NCBI GenBank assembly: GCA_965206365.1
Contig: CBDBJL010000025.1
Location: 1-64,000 of the forward strand
Direction of reading: 5' to 3'
Length of the DNA: 64,000 nucleotides
Source: CBDBJL01 sp965206365
GTDB lineage: Bacteria > Pseudomonadota > Alphaproteobacteria > JABAAW01 > JAHZMA01
A program made the translations under genes and the position numbers. The notes below the pieces were generated by a model. It ran no database searches and was not told where the DNA came from. It worked only from the letters and a program-made list of their open reading frames with translations. This document shows positions 1 through 9,231 of the stretch, one piece after another. Each line of letters opens with the position of its first letter. Position 1 is the stretch's first letter.

Positions 1-1
1 T

Positions 2-1154
2 GTTATTATTATCGGCGGTGGCGGGCATGGTTTGGCAACAGCTTATTATCTTGCCAAGGAACATGGCATTAAAAATGTTGCAGTTTTAGAGCGCGGGGCT
101 TTTGGACAGGGCAATGTTGGGCGCAATACTACAATTATCCGCTCTAATTACATGCTTCCAGCAAATAGCCGATTTTATGAAAAATCTATGAAATTATGGG
201 AATCTCTTTCGCAAGAAATTAATTACAATGTTATGTTTTCGCAACGTGGTGTGCTTAATTTAGCGCATTCTGATGTGCAATTAGATGATTTTGCCCGTAG
301 AGGCAATGCAATGCGTTTGCAAGGGATTGATGCGGAATTGTTGGATGCCAAGCAAGTGAAGAAATTGGTGCCGAATTTGGCTTTTAGTTCGGTTCGTTAT
401 CCTATTTATGGTGGTTTGTTTCAAGCTCGCGGGGGCACTGCGCGTCATGATGCTGTAGCGTGGGGTTATGCGCGTGCGGCAGACAGGCTTGGCGTGGATA
501 TTATTCAAAATTGTGAAGTTTTGAATTTTATTAAAGAGGGCAAAAAAATTATTGGTGTGGAAACGAATCAAGGAAAAGTGATGGCAGGGAAAATTGGCTT
601 GGCTGTAGCTGGTTCCAGTAGTGTTCTTACGAAAAAGATCGGTATGAAATTACCGTTGGAAAGCCATGTATTGCAGGCTTTTGTAACTGAAGCTGTTAAG
701 CCTATTTTAGATACGGTGGTAACTTTTTGGTGCCGGGCATTTTTATATTAGTCAGTCTGATAAAGGTTCCTTAGTATTTGGGGGTAATTTAGATGGTTAT
801 AATAGCTATGCACAACGGGGCAATTTACCAACAGTGGATGAGGTGATTACAGAAGGTTTAGCCATGTTCCCACAATTTGCAAAATTAAGATTATTGCGCA
901 GTTGGGGCGGAATTATGGATATGAGTATGGATGGTAGCCCAATTATTAGCCCAACGCGCTATGAGAATTTTTATCTTAATTGTGGGTGGTGCTATGGTGG
1001 ATTTAAAGCGGCGCCGGCATCGGGTTATGTTTTTGCCCATACCATTGCCAATGATGTTGCCCATGAATTAAATAAAGCAATGAATATTGAGCGTTTTGCT
1101 GAAGGAAAACAATTAGATGAAAAGGGAGTTGGTCCTGTACCAAGAATGCATTAA
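2..1154 (+). pseudogene. soxB: Sarcosine oxidase beta subunit, 5'-truncated by window edge and frameshifted
   Basis: This is the FAD-binding beta subunit of heterotetrameric sarcosine oxidase, which demethylates sarcosine to glycine. The reading frame is open from base 2, where a GGGGHG dinucleotide-binding motif follows a beta strand (VIII). Similarity runs to about base 727, then continues in the +1 frame through the HFYISQSDKGSLVFGG, SWGGIMDMSMDGSPII and LNCGWCYGGFKAAPASG segments typical of the family C-terminus. The join lies in the five-T run at 724-728; removing one T restores TFGAGHFY. As sequenced, the product ends prematurely at 751. It is either a decaying gene or a homopolymer sequencing error. 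The delta, alpha and gamma genes follow directly. Confidence 0.88.
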
Positions 1155-1156
1155 AG

Positions 1157-1497
1157 ATGAGAATTAAATGTCCACTTTGCGGATTGCGTGATAGCCTAGA
1201 ATTCACCTATGATGGTGATAGTGTTGCGCAATCAAAATACCCAGAACTGAATATGTCTAATCCAAAAAAATGGGTGGATTATGTTTTTTTAGAAACAATC
1301 CAATTGGCAAACATAAGGAAATTTGGCAACATTCTGGAGGATGTCGGCAATTTATTGAAGTGGTTCGCGATACGCAAACTCATATTATGTATGGAAGCAC
1401 TTTATTTTCCTCGGGTGGGTCATCATCCCAGGGGTCATCGAAGGCAGAAAAACCTGAAACCTCAAAATCTGAATTATCGAATGCGGGGGAATCCTAA
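1157..1497 (+). pseudogene. soxD: Sarcosine oxidase delta subunit, frameshifted
   Basis: This is the small zinc-binding delta subunit of heterotetrameric sarcosine oxidase. The N-terminus MRIKCPLCG carries the CxxC zinc ligands. The frame starting at 1157 is family-like only up to DYVF. Continuation in the -1 frame from about 1288 gives FRNNPIGKHKEIWQHSGGCR, which holds the remaining His and Cys ligands. The break lies in the T run at 1284-1290 (seven T); eight T would restore the family-like DYVFFRNNP. In the restored frame the stop TAA overlaps the soxA ATG by one base at 1497, supporting a formerly intact coupled operon. This is the second homopolymer frameshift within about 560 bases. Confidence 0.87.
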
Positions 1498-4400
1498 TGC
1501 GGCGGTTAGAAAATGGTGGTTTGATTGATCGCACTCAGATATTGCCGTTTACATTTGATGGCAAACGTTATAGCGGTTATTCGGGCGATAGTTTGGCTTC
1601 GGCATTATTGGGCTCTGATGTGCGGTTGGTTGGGCGTTCTTTCAAGTATCACCGTCCGCGTGGTATTTACACTGCCGGCAGCGAAGAACCCAACGGTTTG
1701 GTTGAATTAGGAAAACCAGCATTTCGAATTCCCAATAGTCGGGTTACCACTCAGCGTTTATATGCGGGCATGCAAGCGCGCAGTCAAAATGCCTCACCTT
1801 CGCTACGTTATGATTTTGGGGCTATTAATGGTTTGTTTTCAAGATTTTTAGGGGCTGGATTTTACTATAAAACCTTTATGGGGCCTATGCGTAATACCAA
1901 ATTTTGGATGTTTTGCGAGAAAATTATTCGTCGCAAAGCTGGGCTAGGCTATGGGGCAAGTACAGATGATAATGCTTATTTTGAACATATGCACGCACAT
2001 ACGGATATCTTGGTTGTGGGCGCAGGGCCCGCGGGCTTATGGTCAGCCTATATGTCAGCCTTAAAGGGTGCGCAGGTGATTTTGGTGGATGAAAATTTCA
2101 CCATGGGGAGTTCGTTGATTGGCAGCAAAGATAAGCTTGATGATCTACCTCTTTATGAATGGGGTTTGTATATTCTGAATAAAATGAAAAATATGGCAAA
2201 TGTTACTTTATTGCCTGCCAGTACGGTGTTTGGGCTTTATGATGGCAATATTGCCGGTGTTGTTGAACGGGTGGGGCATCATAGTGTGCATGTGGCTTCG
2301 CATCATGACGAGAATATTTTGCCAACGCCCTATGGAATTCCTTATGAAAGGCGGTGGAAAATTTATTTTTCACAGATTATTATGGCAACCGGGGCAGTTG
2401 AACGTCCGTTGGTATTTGGCAATAATGATTTGCCCGGGATTATGCTTGCAAGTGCGGTGCAACGTTATATCAATGAATATGCAGTTTTGCCGTGTGACCG
2501 ACATGCGGTTTTGTTTACGAATAATGATACGGCTTATCAGGTTGCGTTTGATCTGCGTATGCATGATTTGCATGTGAGTATTGTTGATATTCGTGGTCGT
2601 ACTCAGCTTGTGGATCAAGCCAGAGAGTTAGGAATTGATGTTTATTGTAGTGCCGTTATTAGCAAAGCTAAGGGTAAAAGAGCGGTAAAATCGGTTGAAG
2701 TGCGCTCTTTCGATAGTGAAACGGGGAAACTTAGCAAAAATTCTCAGGTAATTCCGGCAGATTTGCTTGCAGTATCGGGAGGGGTTACGCCGAATGTGCA
2801 TTTATTTTGCCATTTAGGGGATAAGGTTGAGATTAGTCAGGATACATTATTGCCACCGCAAGGCTCGCCTTTTGGGGCAGCAGGTTATTGTTGTGGGGTG
2901 CATGGCATTAAAGCGGTGATCGTAAGTAGTCAAAAAGCGGTGGAACGTGCGCTTGCGAGTATTGGCAAAAGAACGAAAATCCAATTGCCAAAAATTGAAC
3001 AAAATCACCCGGCATCTAAAGAAACTCCACTTTGGGAAGTGCCAGCATCAAGGAAGGTAAAGAAATTTGTAGATTTCCAACATGATGTTACTGCGCAAGA
3101 TTTGCATCAAGCGGTTCAAGAAGGTTATATTTTTTCCGAACATGCCAAACGTTATACGACAGCAGCGATGGCAACAGATCAAGGCAAAATCAGTACATTA
3201 AATATTTCGGGAATTTTGGCACAATCGCGTGGGTTGCCCTTATCTGAAGTTGGCACGACAACGTATCGCCCGCCTTTTACGCCAGTGAGTATGGGTGCGT
3301 TTGCCGGTTCATTTCGCTCAACCCATTCACAAGCGACGAGGTTAACGCCTATGGATTCATGGCATCGTGATCATCATGCCTCGATGGTTGAGGCTGGGCT
3401 TTGGATGCGTCCGCGTTATTATCGTCAACATGGGCGTAATATTAATGAGGCCTATATTTATGAAATGCGCAAAGTTAGGAATTTTGCGGGGCTGTGTGAT
3501 GTTTCAACATTGGGCAAAATTGATATTGCGGGGCCGGACGCAGCTGAATTTTTAAATCGGGTCTACGTAAATAAATTTTTAAAACTTCCAATTGGTAAAG
3601 CGCGCTATGGGGTTATGCTTCGTGAAGATGGGCATATTTTTGATGATGGTACATGTGCTCGTATCGATAAGGATCTTTTTTATATGACCACAACAACCGC
3701 AGGTGCGGGTGCAGTGATGCGGCATTTGGAATATTATCTTGCTGTTATTTGGCCAGAATTGAAAGTGCGGGTCAGCTCGGTTTCTGATCAATGGGCGGCA
3801 ATGGCACTGAGTGGGCCCTTGGCAAGAACAATCCTAGAGAAATTGTTTGATAATGTTGAGAATGAAAATCTACCTTTTATGGGGGTTCGTGATCTGTTTT
3901 GTCGCGATATTCCGGTACGAGTTATGCGCATTAGTTTCTCGGGAGAGCTGGCTTATGAATTGCATACACCGGCTCGTTACGGTTTGGTGTTGTGGAAAAT
4001 GGTTATGAAAGTAGGCGACAAAGATATTGTGCCTTATGGTACCGAAGCTTTGGGTTCATTGCGGATTGAAAAGGGGCATATTGCCGGGCAAGAAATGCGC
4101 GGTTATACAACTTTGCATGATGTCGGGTTGCATGGTATGGCTGCGAAGGATAAATATTTTATTGGGCAGCCTTTAATGATGCGTGAAGGGTTAATGGATG
4201 ATAATCGTGGTCAGCTTGTTGGGCTTAAAGTGCATCCGCAAAAACGTTCAATTCGGGGTGGTTCGGTGATTATGTCGCCTAATTTAGGGAAGGATAGTTC
4301 TACAGCAATTGGGCGGGTAACCTCTTCAGCCTATTCGGTGGCTTTAGAGCGGTATGTGGCACTGGGTTTGGTAAGTAATGGGCGAAAACGGCATGGGCAA

Positions 4401-4499
4401 ATTGTGATTGTGCAAGATTTTGTTCGGGATTTAAAGTCGGAAGCAGAAATTTGTGATCCCATTTTCTATGATCCAAAAGGAGAGAAACTTCATGGTTAA
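1497..4499 (+). CDS. soxA: Sarcosine oxidase alpha subunit
   Basis: This large subunit (1000 residues, normal length) binds NAD+ and tetrahydrofolate and works with beta, gamma and delta in the cytoplasm to convert sarcosine, O2 and THF to glycine, H2O2 and methylene-THF. Residues 1-100 resemble the 2Fe-2S-ferredoxin-like N-terminal domain (FKYHRPRGIYTAGSEEP). A GAGPAG dinucleotide-binding loop lies near residue 174, followed by a flavoprotein disulfide reductase-like fold. The last 380 residues are a GcvT-like aminomethyltransferase domain. The ATG overlaps the soxD stop (TAATG). The gene is intact although its two upstream partners are frameshifted. Confidence 0.95.
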   Translation: MRRLENGGLIDRTQILPFTFDGKRYSGYSGDSLASALLGSDVRLVGRSFKYHRPRGIYTAGSEEPNGLVELGKPAFRIPNSRVTTQRLYAGMQARSQNASPSLRYDFGAINGLFSRFLGAGFYYKTFMGPMRNTKFWMFCEKIIRRKAGLGYGASTDDNAYFEHMHAHTDILVVGAGPAGLWSAYMSALKGAQVILVDENFTMGSSLIGSKDKLDDLPLYEWGLYILNKMKNMANVTLLPASTVFGLYDGNIAGVVERVGHHSVHVASHHDENILPTPYGIPYERRWKIYFSQIIMATGAVERPLVFGNNDLPGIMLASAVQRYINEYAVLPCDRHAVLFTNNDTAYQVAFDLRMHDLHVSIVDIRGRTQLVDQARELGIDVYCSAVISKAKGKRAVKSVEVRSFDSETGKLSKNSQVIPADLLAVSGGVTPNVHLFCHLGDKVEISQDTLLPPQGSPFGAAGYCCGVHGIKAVIVSSQKAVERALASIGKRTKIQLPKIEQNHPASKETPLWEVPASRKVKKFVDFQHDVTAQDLHQAVQEGYIFSEHAKRYTTAAMATDQGKISTLNISGILAQSRGLPLSEVGTTTYRPPFTPVSMGAFAGSFRSTHSQATRLTPMDSWHRDHHASMVEAGLWMRPRYYRQHGRNINEAYIYEMRKVRNFAGLCDVSTLGKIDIAGPDAAEFLNRVYVNKFLKLPIGKARYGVMLREDGHIFDDGTCARIDKDLFYMTTTTAGAGAVMRHLEYYLAVIWPELKVRVSSVSDQWAAMALSGPLARTILEKLFDNVENENLPFMGVRDLFCRDIPVRVMRISFSGELAYELHTPARYGLVLWKMVMKVGDKDIVPYGTEALGSLRIEKGHIAGQEMRGYTTLHDVGLHGMAAKDKYFIGQPLMMREGLMDDNRGQLVGLKVHPQKRSIRGGSVIMSPNLGKDSSTAIGRVTSSAYSVALERYVALGLVSNGRKRHGQIVIVQDFVRDLKSEAEICDPIFYDPKGEKLHG

Positions 4500-5037
4500 G
4501 CGGCTTTTCCCACAACAAATTAAAGGTGTAGATGGGGGTTACGGGATCAGAATTCAGGATGTTTCTGATTTTACCAAGATTGAAGTTCATGGCTTTGCTC
4601 ATAATTTTAACAGTATTAATCGGAAACTTAAAAGCCAAATTGGTGTAACTTTGCCCGAAGAACCTAACCAAATTATTAAAGGGTCAGGCGATAATCCAGT
4701 GCGGGCTTTATGGATGGCACCGCAAAAAGCAATGTTGGTTTCCAGGCATCCGATTGCAGTTGATTTAACTTCTAAAGAAGCTTTGGTGTGTGATCAAAGT
4801 TATGGTCGTGTGGGTATCAGGGTCTATGGTAAAAAAGCTGCTTATGTTTTAAGCAAAGGTATATCGGTTGATTTGCGCGAGCAACCACAAGTTTTTCAGA
4901 CCACTTTACACGGGATCAGCTTATTGGTTTCCGGTGATGAGGATGGTTTTGATATTTTCTTTTACCGTTCTTTTGCCGAGAGTTTTGAGAGTTGGTTTTT
5001 TCAATCCGCTTTAGAAACGGGATATTTACGCGAATAA
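4492..5037 (+). CDS. soxG: Sarcosine oxidase gamma subunit
   Basis: This is the gamma subunit of heterotetrameric sarcosine oxidase, a small GcvT-like protein (181 residues) that packs against the alpha subunit. The ATG at 4492 is preferred over an upstream in-frame ATG at 4453 because AAAGGAGAG at 4476-4484 is correctly spaced and the start overlaps the soxA stop by eight bases, consistent with translational coupling. The interior motif LVSRHPIAVDL and the C-terminal FDIFFYRSFAESFESWF match the family pattern. It is intact and ends 13 bases before dnaE. Confidence 0.9.
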   Translation: MVKRLFPQQIKGVDGGYGIRIQDVSDFTKIEVHGFAHNFNSINRKLKSQIGVTLPEEPNQIIKGSGDNPVRALWMAPQKAMLVSRHPIAVDLTSKEALVCDQSYGRVGIRVYGKKAAYVLSKGISVDLREQPQVFQTTLHGISLLVSGDEDGFDIFFYRSFAESFESWFFQSALETGYLRE

Positions 5038-5050
5038 ATGTGAGCGTGGA

Positions 5051-8000
5051 ATGAGTAGTTTCATTCATTTGCGAAGCTCTACTTCTTGCTCGATGCTAGA
5101 AAGCGCGCTTCGGATCTCGGCGATGATGCAATATTGCCAACAATATCAAACTCCGGCGATTGCGCTTTGCGATCATCATAATATGTTTGCCGCGGTAGAA
5201 TTTACGCAAAATGCAATGACATGTGGCGTTCAACCGATTTTAGGCATCACTCTGGATATTGCGTTATCGGATGTGGAAATTCCCGCCTCACATGTTCCCT
5301 GTGCCTCAGTTGCGCTTTTGGCACAAAACTCGCAAGGTTATAAGAATTTATGCCATTTAAGTTCGCAATATTATTTGCAAGGGCGGATGCCGATCAGCCT
5401 AGAAAAATTATGTGCTCACCATCAAGGGTTGATTTTGCTGACAGGTGGGGCTTCGGGTTTTTTGGGGCAACAGATTATGATGCAACAGGCTGCTACAAAG
5501 AATTTGCGCCAGCTTGCTGAGGCATTTACCGACAGATTATACATTGAATTGACTCGCCATCAAACCGTAGTAGAAAAAAAACTTGAATCGGCAATGTTAG
5601 ATTTGGCCTATCGGTATCAATTGCCGATTGTTGCAACCAATCATTGTTATTATGCCGAACGCAATCATCATCTTGCCTATGCGGTTTTACGCGGGATTGC
5701 CACTGGTAAGACCGGAATTTTGGAAAATGAAAGTAAACAGGGCGAATATTACTTGAAAAGCCCAGAACAGATGCAGAATTTGTTTCGAGATCTGCCTGAA
5801 GCCATAGAAAATACGGTTTTTATTGCCCAAAGATGTCATTTTCTTTTAGAAGATAAATCGGTTACTTTGCCTAAATATCATGGGCTTGATGGAAAAAGCG
5901 AGCGTGAATTTATTACGCAAATTTCAAATTCTGGATTAGAACATAGATTAAATCATGAAGTTTTGCCAAAGCATGCCAAAAAAAATTATCCGATGATTGT
6001 AGAAAATTATCGGCTGCGGTTAGATTACGAGTTAGGAATTATTATCGATAAAGGTTTTGCGGATTATTTTTTAATTGTTGCGGACTTTATTCGGTGGGCA
6101 AAAAAACAAAATATTCCTGTAGGTCCTGGGCGTGGTTCGGGAGCGGGTTCGTTGGTAGCCTGGGTTTTACAGATTACAGATTTAGATCCGATTCGATGGG
6201 GGTTATTATTTGAACGGTTCTTAAATCCTGAACGGATGTCGATGCCTGATTTTGATATTGATTTTTGTCAGGATCGGCGCAACGAAGTGATTGAATATGT
6301 TCGTGATATTTATGGGCAGGATCGAGTCGCACAAATTATTACATTTGGAAGTTTAAAACCACGCGCCTGTGTGCGTGATGTTGGTCGAGTGATGGGCCTA
6401 CCCTATGGGTTGGTAGATCGGATTTCTAAATTAATCCCGGATTTCACCTCGCAGATTGCTCCATTACTTCAAGGGAAGTATGCGATAGAAGCTTTGGTGA
6501 ATATGCGTGATCAGCAAGGCGAAGTAAAAACATTGCTTGAATTAAGCACTGAACTTGAAGGGTTGTATCGCCATGCCTCAACCCATGCGGCGGGCATTGT
6601 TATTGCCAACCAGCCTTTGGAAGAGATTGTTCCACTTTATCATGATGGTAGCGATGCATCTTTGCCAGCCACGCAATTTAATATGAAACATATTGAACGC
6701 ACAGGATTGGTTAAATTTGATTTTTTGGGATTGCGGACCCTAAGTGTGATTCATGCGACGATGGCTATGGTTGCGGATACGAAAAATATTATGATTGATA
6801 TTAATCAAATTCCGTTGGATGCAAAACCGGTTTATCACATGCTGGCAAGGGGGGATAGTTTTGGTGTGTTTCAGCTTGAATCTACGGGGATGCGCGATGT
6901 ATTACGGAATATGCAACCCAATCGATTTGAAGATTTAATTGCTGCAGTAGCGCTTTACCGTCCAGGTCCTATGGAAAATATCCCACTTTACAATGCTCGT
7001 AAAAATGGGCATCAACAGGTAAAATATTTGCATCCTTTGTTAGAATCAATTTTGGCAGAAACTTATGGCATTCCGGTTTATCAAGAACAAGTGATGCAGA
7101 TGGCAGAAAAATTGGCGAATTATAGCTTAGGGAATGCAGACAAGCTACGCCGTGCTATGGGGAAAAAAAATCAAGAAGAGATGAAGGCAGAACGTGAATT
7201 TTTTATTGCAGGTGCCCAACAAACTCATCATATTAGCAAAACGAAAGCGCAAGAAATTTTTAATGAGATGGAAGCCTTTGCTGGTTATGGGTTTAATAAA
7301 TCACATGCGGCGGCTTATGCGTTGGTGTCGTATCAAACCGCATGGTTGAAACAGTTTCACCCGTTAGAATATTATGCGGTTATGCTTTCGTATGAAATGC
7401 AGAATACGACAAAAATTGCACAATATAAAAATACCATGCAACAGCAGGGGATTGTTTTTTTATCGCCAGATATTAATCAATCACAGGTTGGATTCTCGCT
7501 TGGGGAACAAGTAAATTCTTTACGTTATGCTTTGGCAGCTTTGAAAAATGTTGGCTCAGATATTGTGCAGGCGATGATCAATAATCGCGACCAGGGCGGT
7601 GATTACGCAAGCCTTGTAGATTTTGCTGCGCGCAATTGTGAGCTAAAGTTGAATCGGCGAATGTTGGAGACGATGGTAAAAGCAGGTGCTTTTGATCAAT
7701 TAACGGCTCATCGCGCTCAAGCTTTCGAAGCGATTGATGTGATTTTAGGGCATGCGGCAACTTGTTTTTCTGAACAAAACTCTATGCAAAATAATCTATT
7801 TTTCGATAGTGAAACCGCAAAACCGCCCCCTCCGATTCTACCCGAGGTGAGCGCGTGGGGGCATCATGAGATGTTGAAGCATGAAATGGAGGCAATCGGG
7901 TTTTATTTAAGTGACCATCCGCTCTCGCCTTATCGTGAGGTGATTACCAGCTTAGGGATTACTGAGGCAAAAGATTTGGCATCTTGTAAGGGGGGCACGA

Positions 8001-8488
8001 TTGCTTTGGTGGGGATTGCGAGCAATATTCGGAAAATTCGTACGAAAACGGGAAAACGTATGGCGTTTGTAGAATTTTCTGATCTGAGTGGAATTTTTGA
8101 ATTGGCGTTTTTTGAGGAGCAATTAACTGAGGCGCAACTTTTATTGGATGGGCAACAGCCACTTTTAATTAAAGCAGAAACTTATCTTAACAAATCATTG
8201 CAAAATGAAGAGAGTTTACGCCTGCGGCTAAAGCATATCGAACTTTTAGATGCAAATCTTACGCAAGCGATTATGCAAGTAAGGCTTTGCTTTACGGGGC
8301 AGGAATGGCTTGCGACAATTTCTGAAATTTTACAAGATTTTTCTAAGCAGGGTTTGGGGAAGATCGAATTACAATTTCCGATTGATAATCGGCTTGTTAC
8401 TCTTGCACTTTCCGGGCGATATAACCTCTCGCCGGGATTGATTAAAGCCCTGAAAGCTCTTGAGGGAGTGAGAGTGGGAATTGGGTAA
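5051..8488 (+). CDS. dnaE: DNA polymerase III alpha subunit
   Basis: This is the replicative polymerase catalytic subunit, 1145 residues, close to the usual length of about 1160. The N-terminus (FIHLRSSTSCSMLESA) is the PHP domain, here with the degenerate metal ligands usual for DnaE. GPGRGSGAGSLVAW and PDFDIDF (catalytic Asp pair) mark the palm, and VKFDFLGLRTL contributes the third acidic residue. GYGFNKSHAAAYALVSYQTAWLK is the fingers/tandem HhH region; an OB-fold segment (GIASNIRKIRTKTGKRMAFVEF) follows near the C-terminus. It lies 13 bases after soxG, an unexpected neighbour. The stop is only four bases from the convergent gene. Confidence 0.97.
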   Translation: MSSFIHLRSSTSCSMLESALRISAMMQYCQQYQTPAIALCDHHNMFAAVEFTQNAMTCGVQPILGITLDIALSDVEIPASHVPCASVALLAQNSQGYKNLCHLSSQYYLQGRMPISLEKLCAHHQGLILLTGGASGFLGQQIMMQQAATKNLRQLAEAFTDRLYIELTRHQTVVEKKLESAMLDLAYRYQLPIVATNHCYYAERNHHLAYAVLRGIATGKTGILENESKQGEYYLKSPEQMQNLFRDLPEAIENTVFIAQRCHFLLEDKSVTLPKYHGLDGKSEREFITQISNSGLEHRLNHEVLPKHAKKNYPMIVENYRLRLDYELGIIIDKGFADYFLIVADFIRWAKKQNIPVGPGRGSGAGSLVAWVLQITDLDPIRWGLLFERFLNPERMSMPDFDIDFCQDRRNEVIEYVRDIYGQDRVAQIITFGSLKPRACVRDVGRVMGLPYGLVDRISKLIPDFTSQIAPLLQGKYAIEALVNMRDQQGEVKTLLELSTELEGLYRHASTHAAGIVIANQPLEEIVPLYHDGSDASLPATQFNMKHIERTGLVKFDFLGLRTLSVIHATMAMVADTKNIMIDINQIPLDAKPVYHMLARGDSFGVFQLESTGMRDVLRNMQPNRFEDLIAAVALYRPGPMENIPLYNARKNGHQQVKYLHPLLESILAETYGIPVYQEQVMQMAEKLANYSLGNADKLRRAMGKKNQEEMKAEREFFIAGAQQTHHISKTKAQEIFNEMEAFAGYGFNKSHAAAYALVSYQTAWLKQFHPLEYYAVMLSYEMQNTTKIAQYKNTMQQQGIVFLSPDINQSQVGFSLGEQVNSLRYALAALKNVGSDIVQAMINNRDQGGDYASLVDFAARNCELKLNRRMLETMVKAGAFDQLTAHRAQAFEAIDVILGHAATCFSEQNSMQNNLFFDSETAKPPPPILPEVSAWGHHEMLKHEMEAIGFYLSDHPLSPYREVITSLGITEAKDLASCKGGTIALVGIASNIRKIRTKTGKRMAFVEFSDLSGIFELAFFEEQLTEAQLLLDGQQPLLIKAETYLNKSLQNEESLRLRLKHIELLDANLTQAIMQVRLCFTGQEWLATISEILQDFSKQGLGKIELQFPIDNRLVTLALSGRYNLSPGLIKALKALEGVRVGIG

Positions 8489-8492
8489 TGAT

Positions 8493-9212
8493 TTAAGGGA
8501 TATGGCATTGTCCGGCATGGTGCAGATCGATTGCGGGACCGTAAAAATTATGTAAAGTACCACGGCAAATAATTTCAACGCCGGTTAGATTTTTTCCCCA
8601 GTGATTAATTTTCACAATTTCAGCGAAAAGCTTTTTTGGTGAACGTACCGTAAAATCATTTCGCCAATCATGGCCAAAATTCAGATAGACAGTTTTTTTA
8701 TGTTCATCATGTTTGATAATGATGCCGCGGATAATTTTATATTGCCCTAGGTAATCGGTAGTGGCATCGGCGGAAATTATTGGGGAATATTGGGTTTCAT
8801 TCCAAATTCCTATGTTTTTCTTTGCAGCCATTGCTTCTAATTTCCGTAAAAATTCGGCATCCATTGGTGAGATTGCAAAAGGAAACATAAGTGCATTTCC
8901 TGATTTTAACAATTCAGCAATTAAAAAGAAATTCGGAAAAAGTTCAATATCGACTATTAATGGTAAATTATCATTAAATTGTTTTTTAAAAACATGCACT
9001 TGTACCTGATTATTATGGAGAAGTTTTTGCAGATGTTGTGCACCATTTTCTGTGATTAAAATTCCTGCAAGCTGAATTTCACGACCATCTTTTAAGGTGA
9101 AAATGTTATTCGTGTTAATCTTGGTAATGGTTGTTAGAAAAGGGGATAGGTGTTGTGCGTTAAGATGTTCTGCAGAGCTGCTCGCTACAAAAAATATTTG
9201 TAGCGAGAGCAC
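8493..9212 (-). CDS. Exported thermonuclease-fold (SNase-like) protein
   Basis: The protein looks exported and has two recognisable parts: an SNase-like barrel (TLKDGREIQLAGILIT, then a GIWNETQYSP end motif) and a C-terminal OB-like segment (VYLNFGHDWRNDFTV through GPAIDLHHAG). Both are seen in alphaproteobacterial 'thermonuclease family' proteins. Catalytic Arg/Glu residues of true SNases are not evident, so nuclease activity is doubtful. The frame stays open far into pnp, but residues encoded there only echo the pnp repeats in another frame. The likely start is therefore GTG 9212 or TTG 9215, giving a short signal-like sequence (VLSLQIFFVASSSAEH). The start is uncertain. It lies directly downstream of pnp on the same strand. 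Confidence 0.7.
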   Translation of the reverse strand: MLSLQIFFVASSSAEHLNAQHLSPFLTTITKINTNNIFTLKDGREIQLAGILITENGAQHLQKLLHNNQVQVHVFKKQFNDNLPLIVDIELFPNFFLIAELLKSGNALMFPFAISPMDAEFLRKLEAMAAKKNIGIWNETQYSPIISADATTDYLGQYKIIRGIIIKHDEHKKTVYLNFGHDWRNDFTVRSPKKLFAEIVKINHWGKNLTGVEIICRGTLHNFYGPAIDLHHAGQCHIP

Positions 9213-9231
9213 CAAATTTAGGAGTAGCGTT

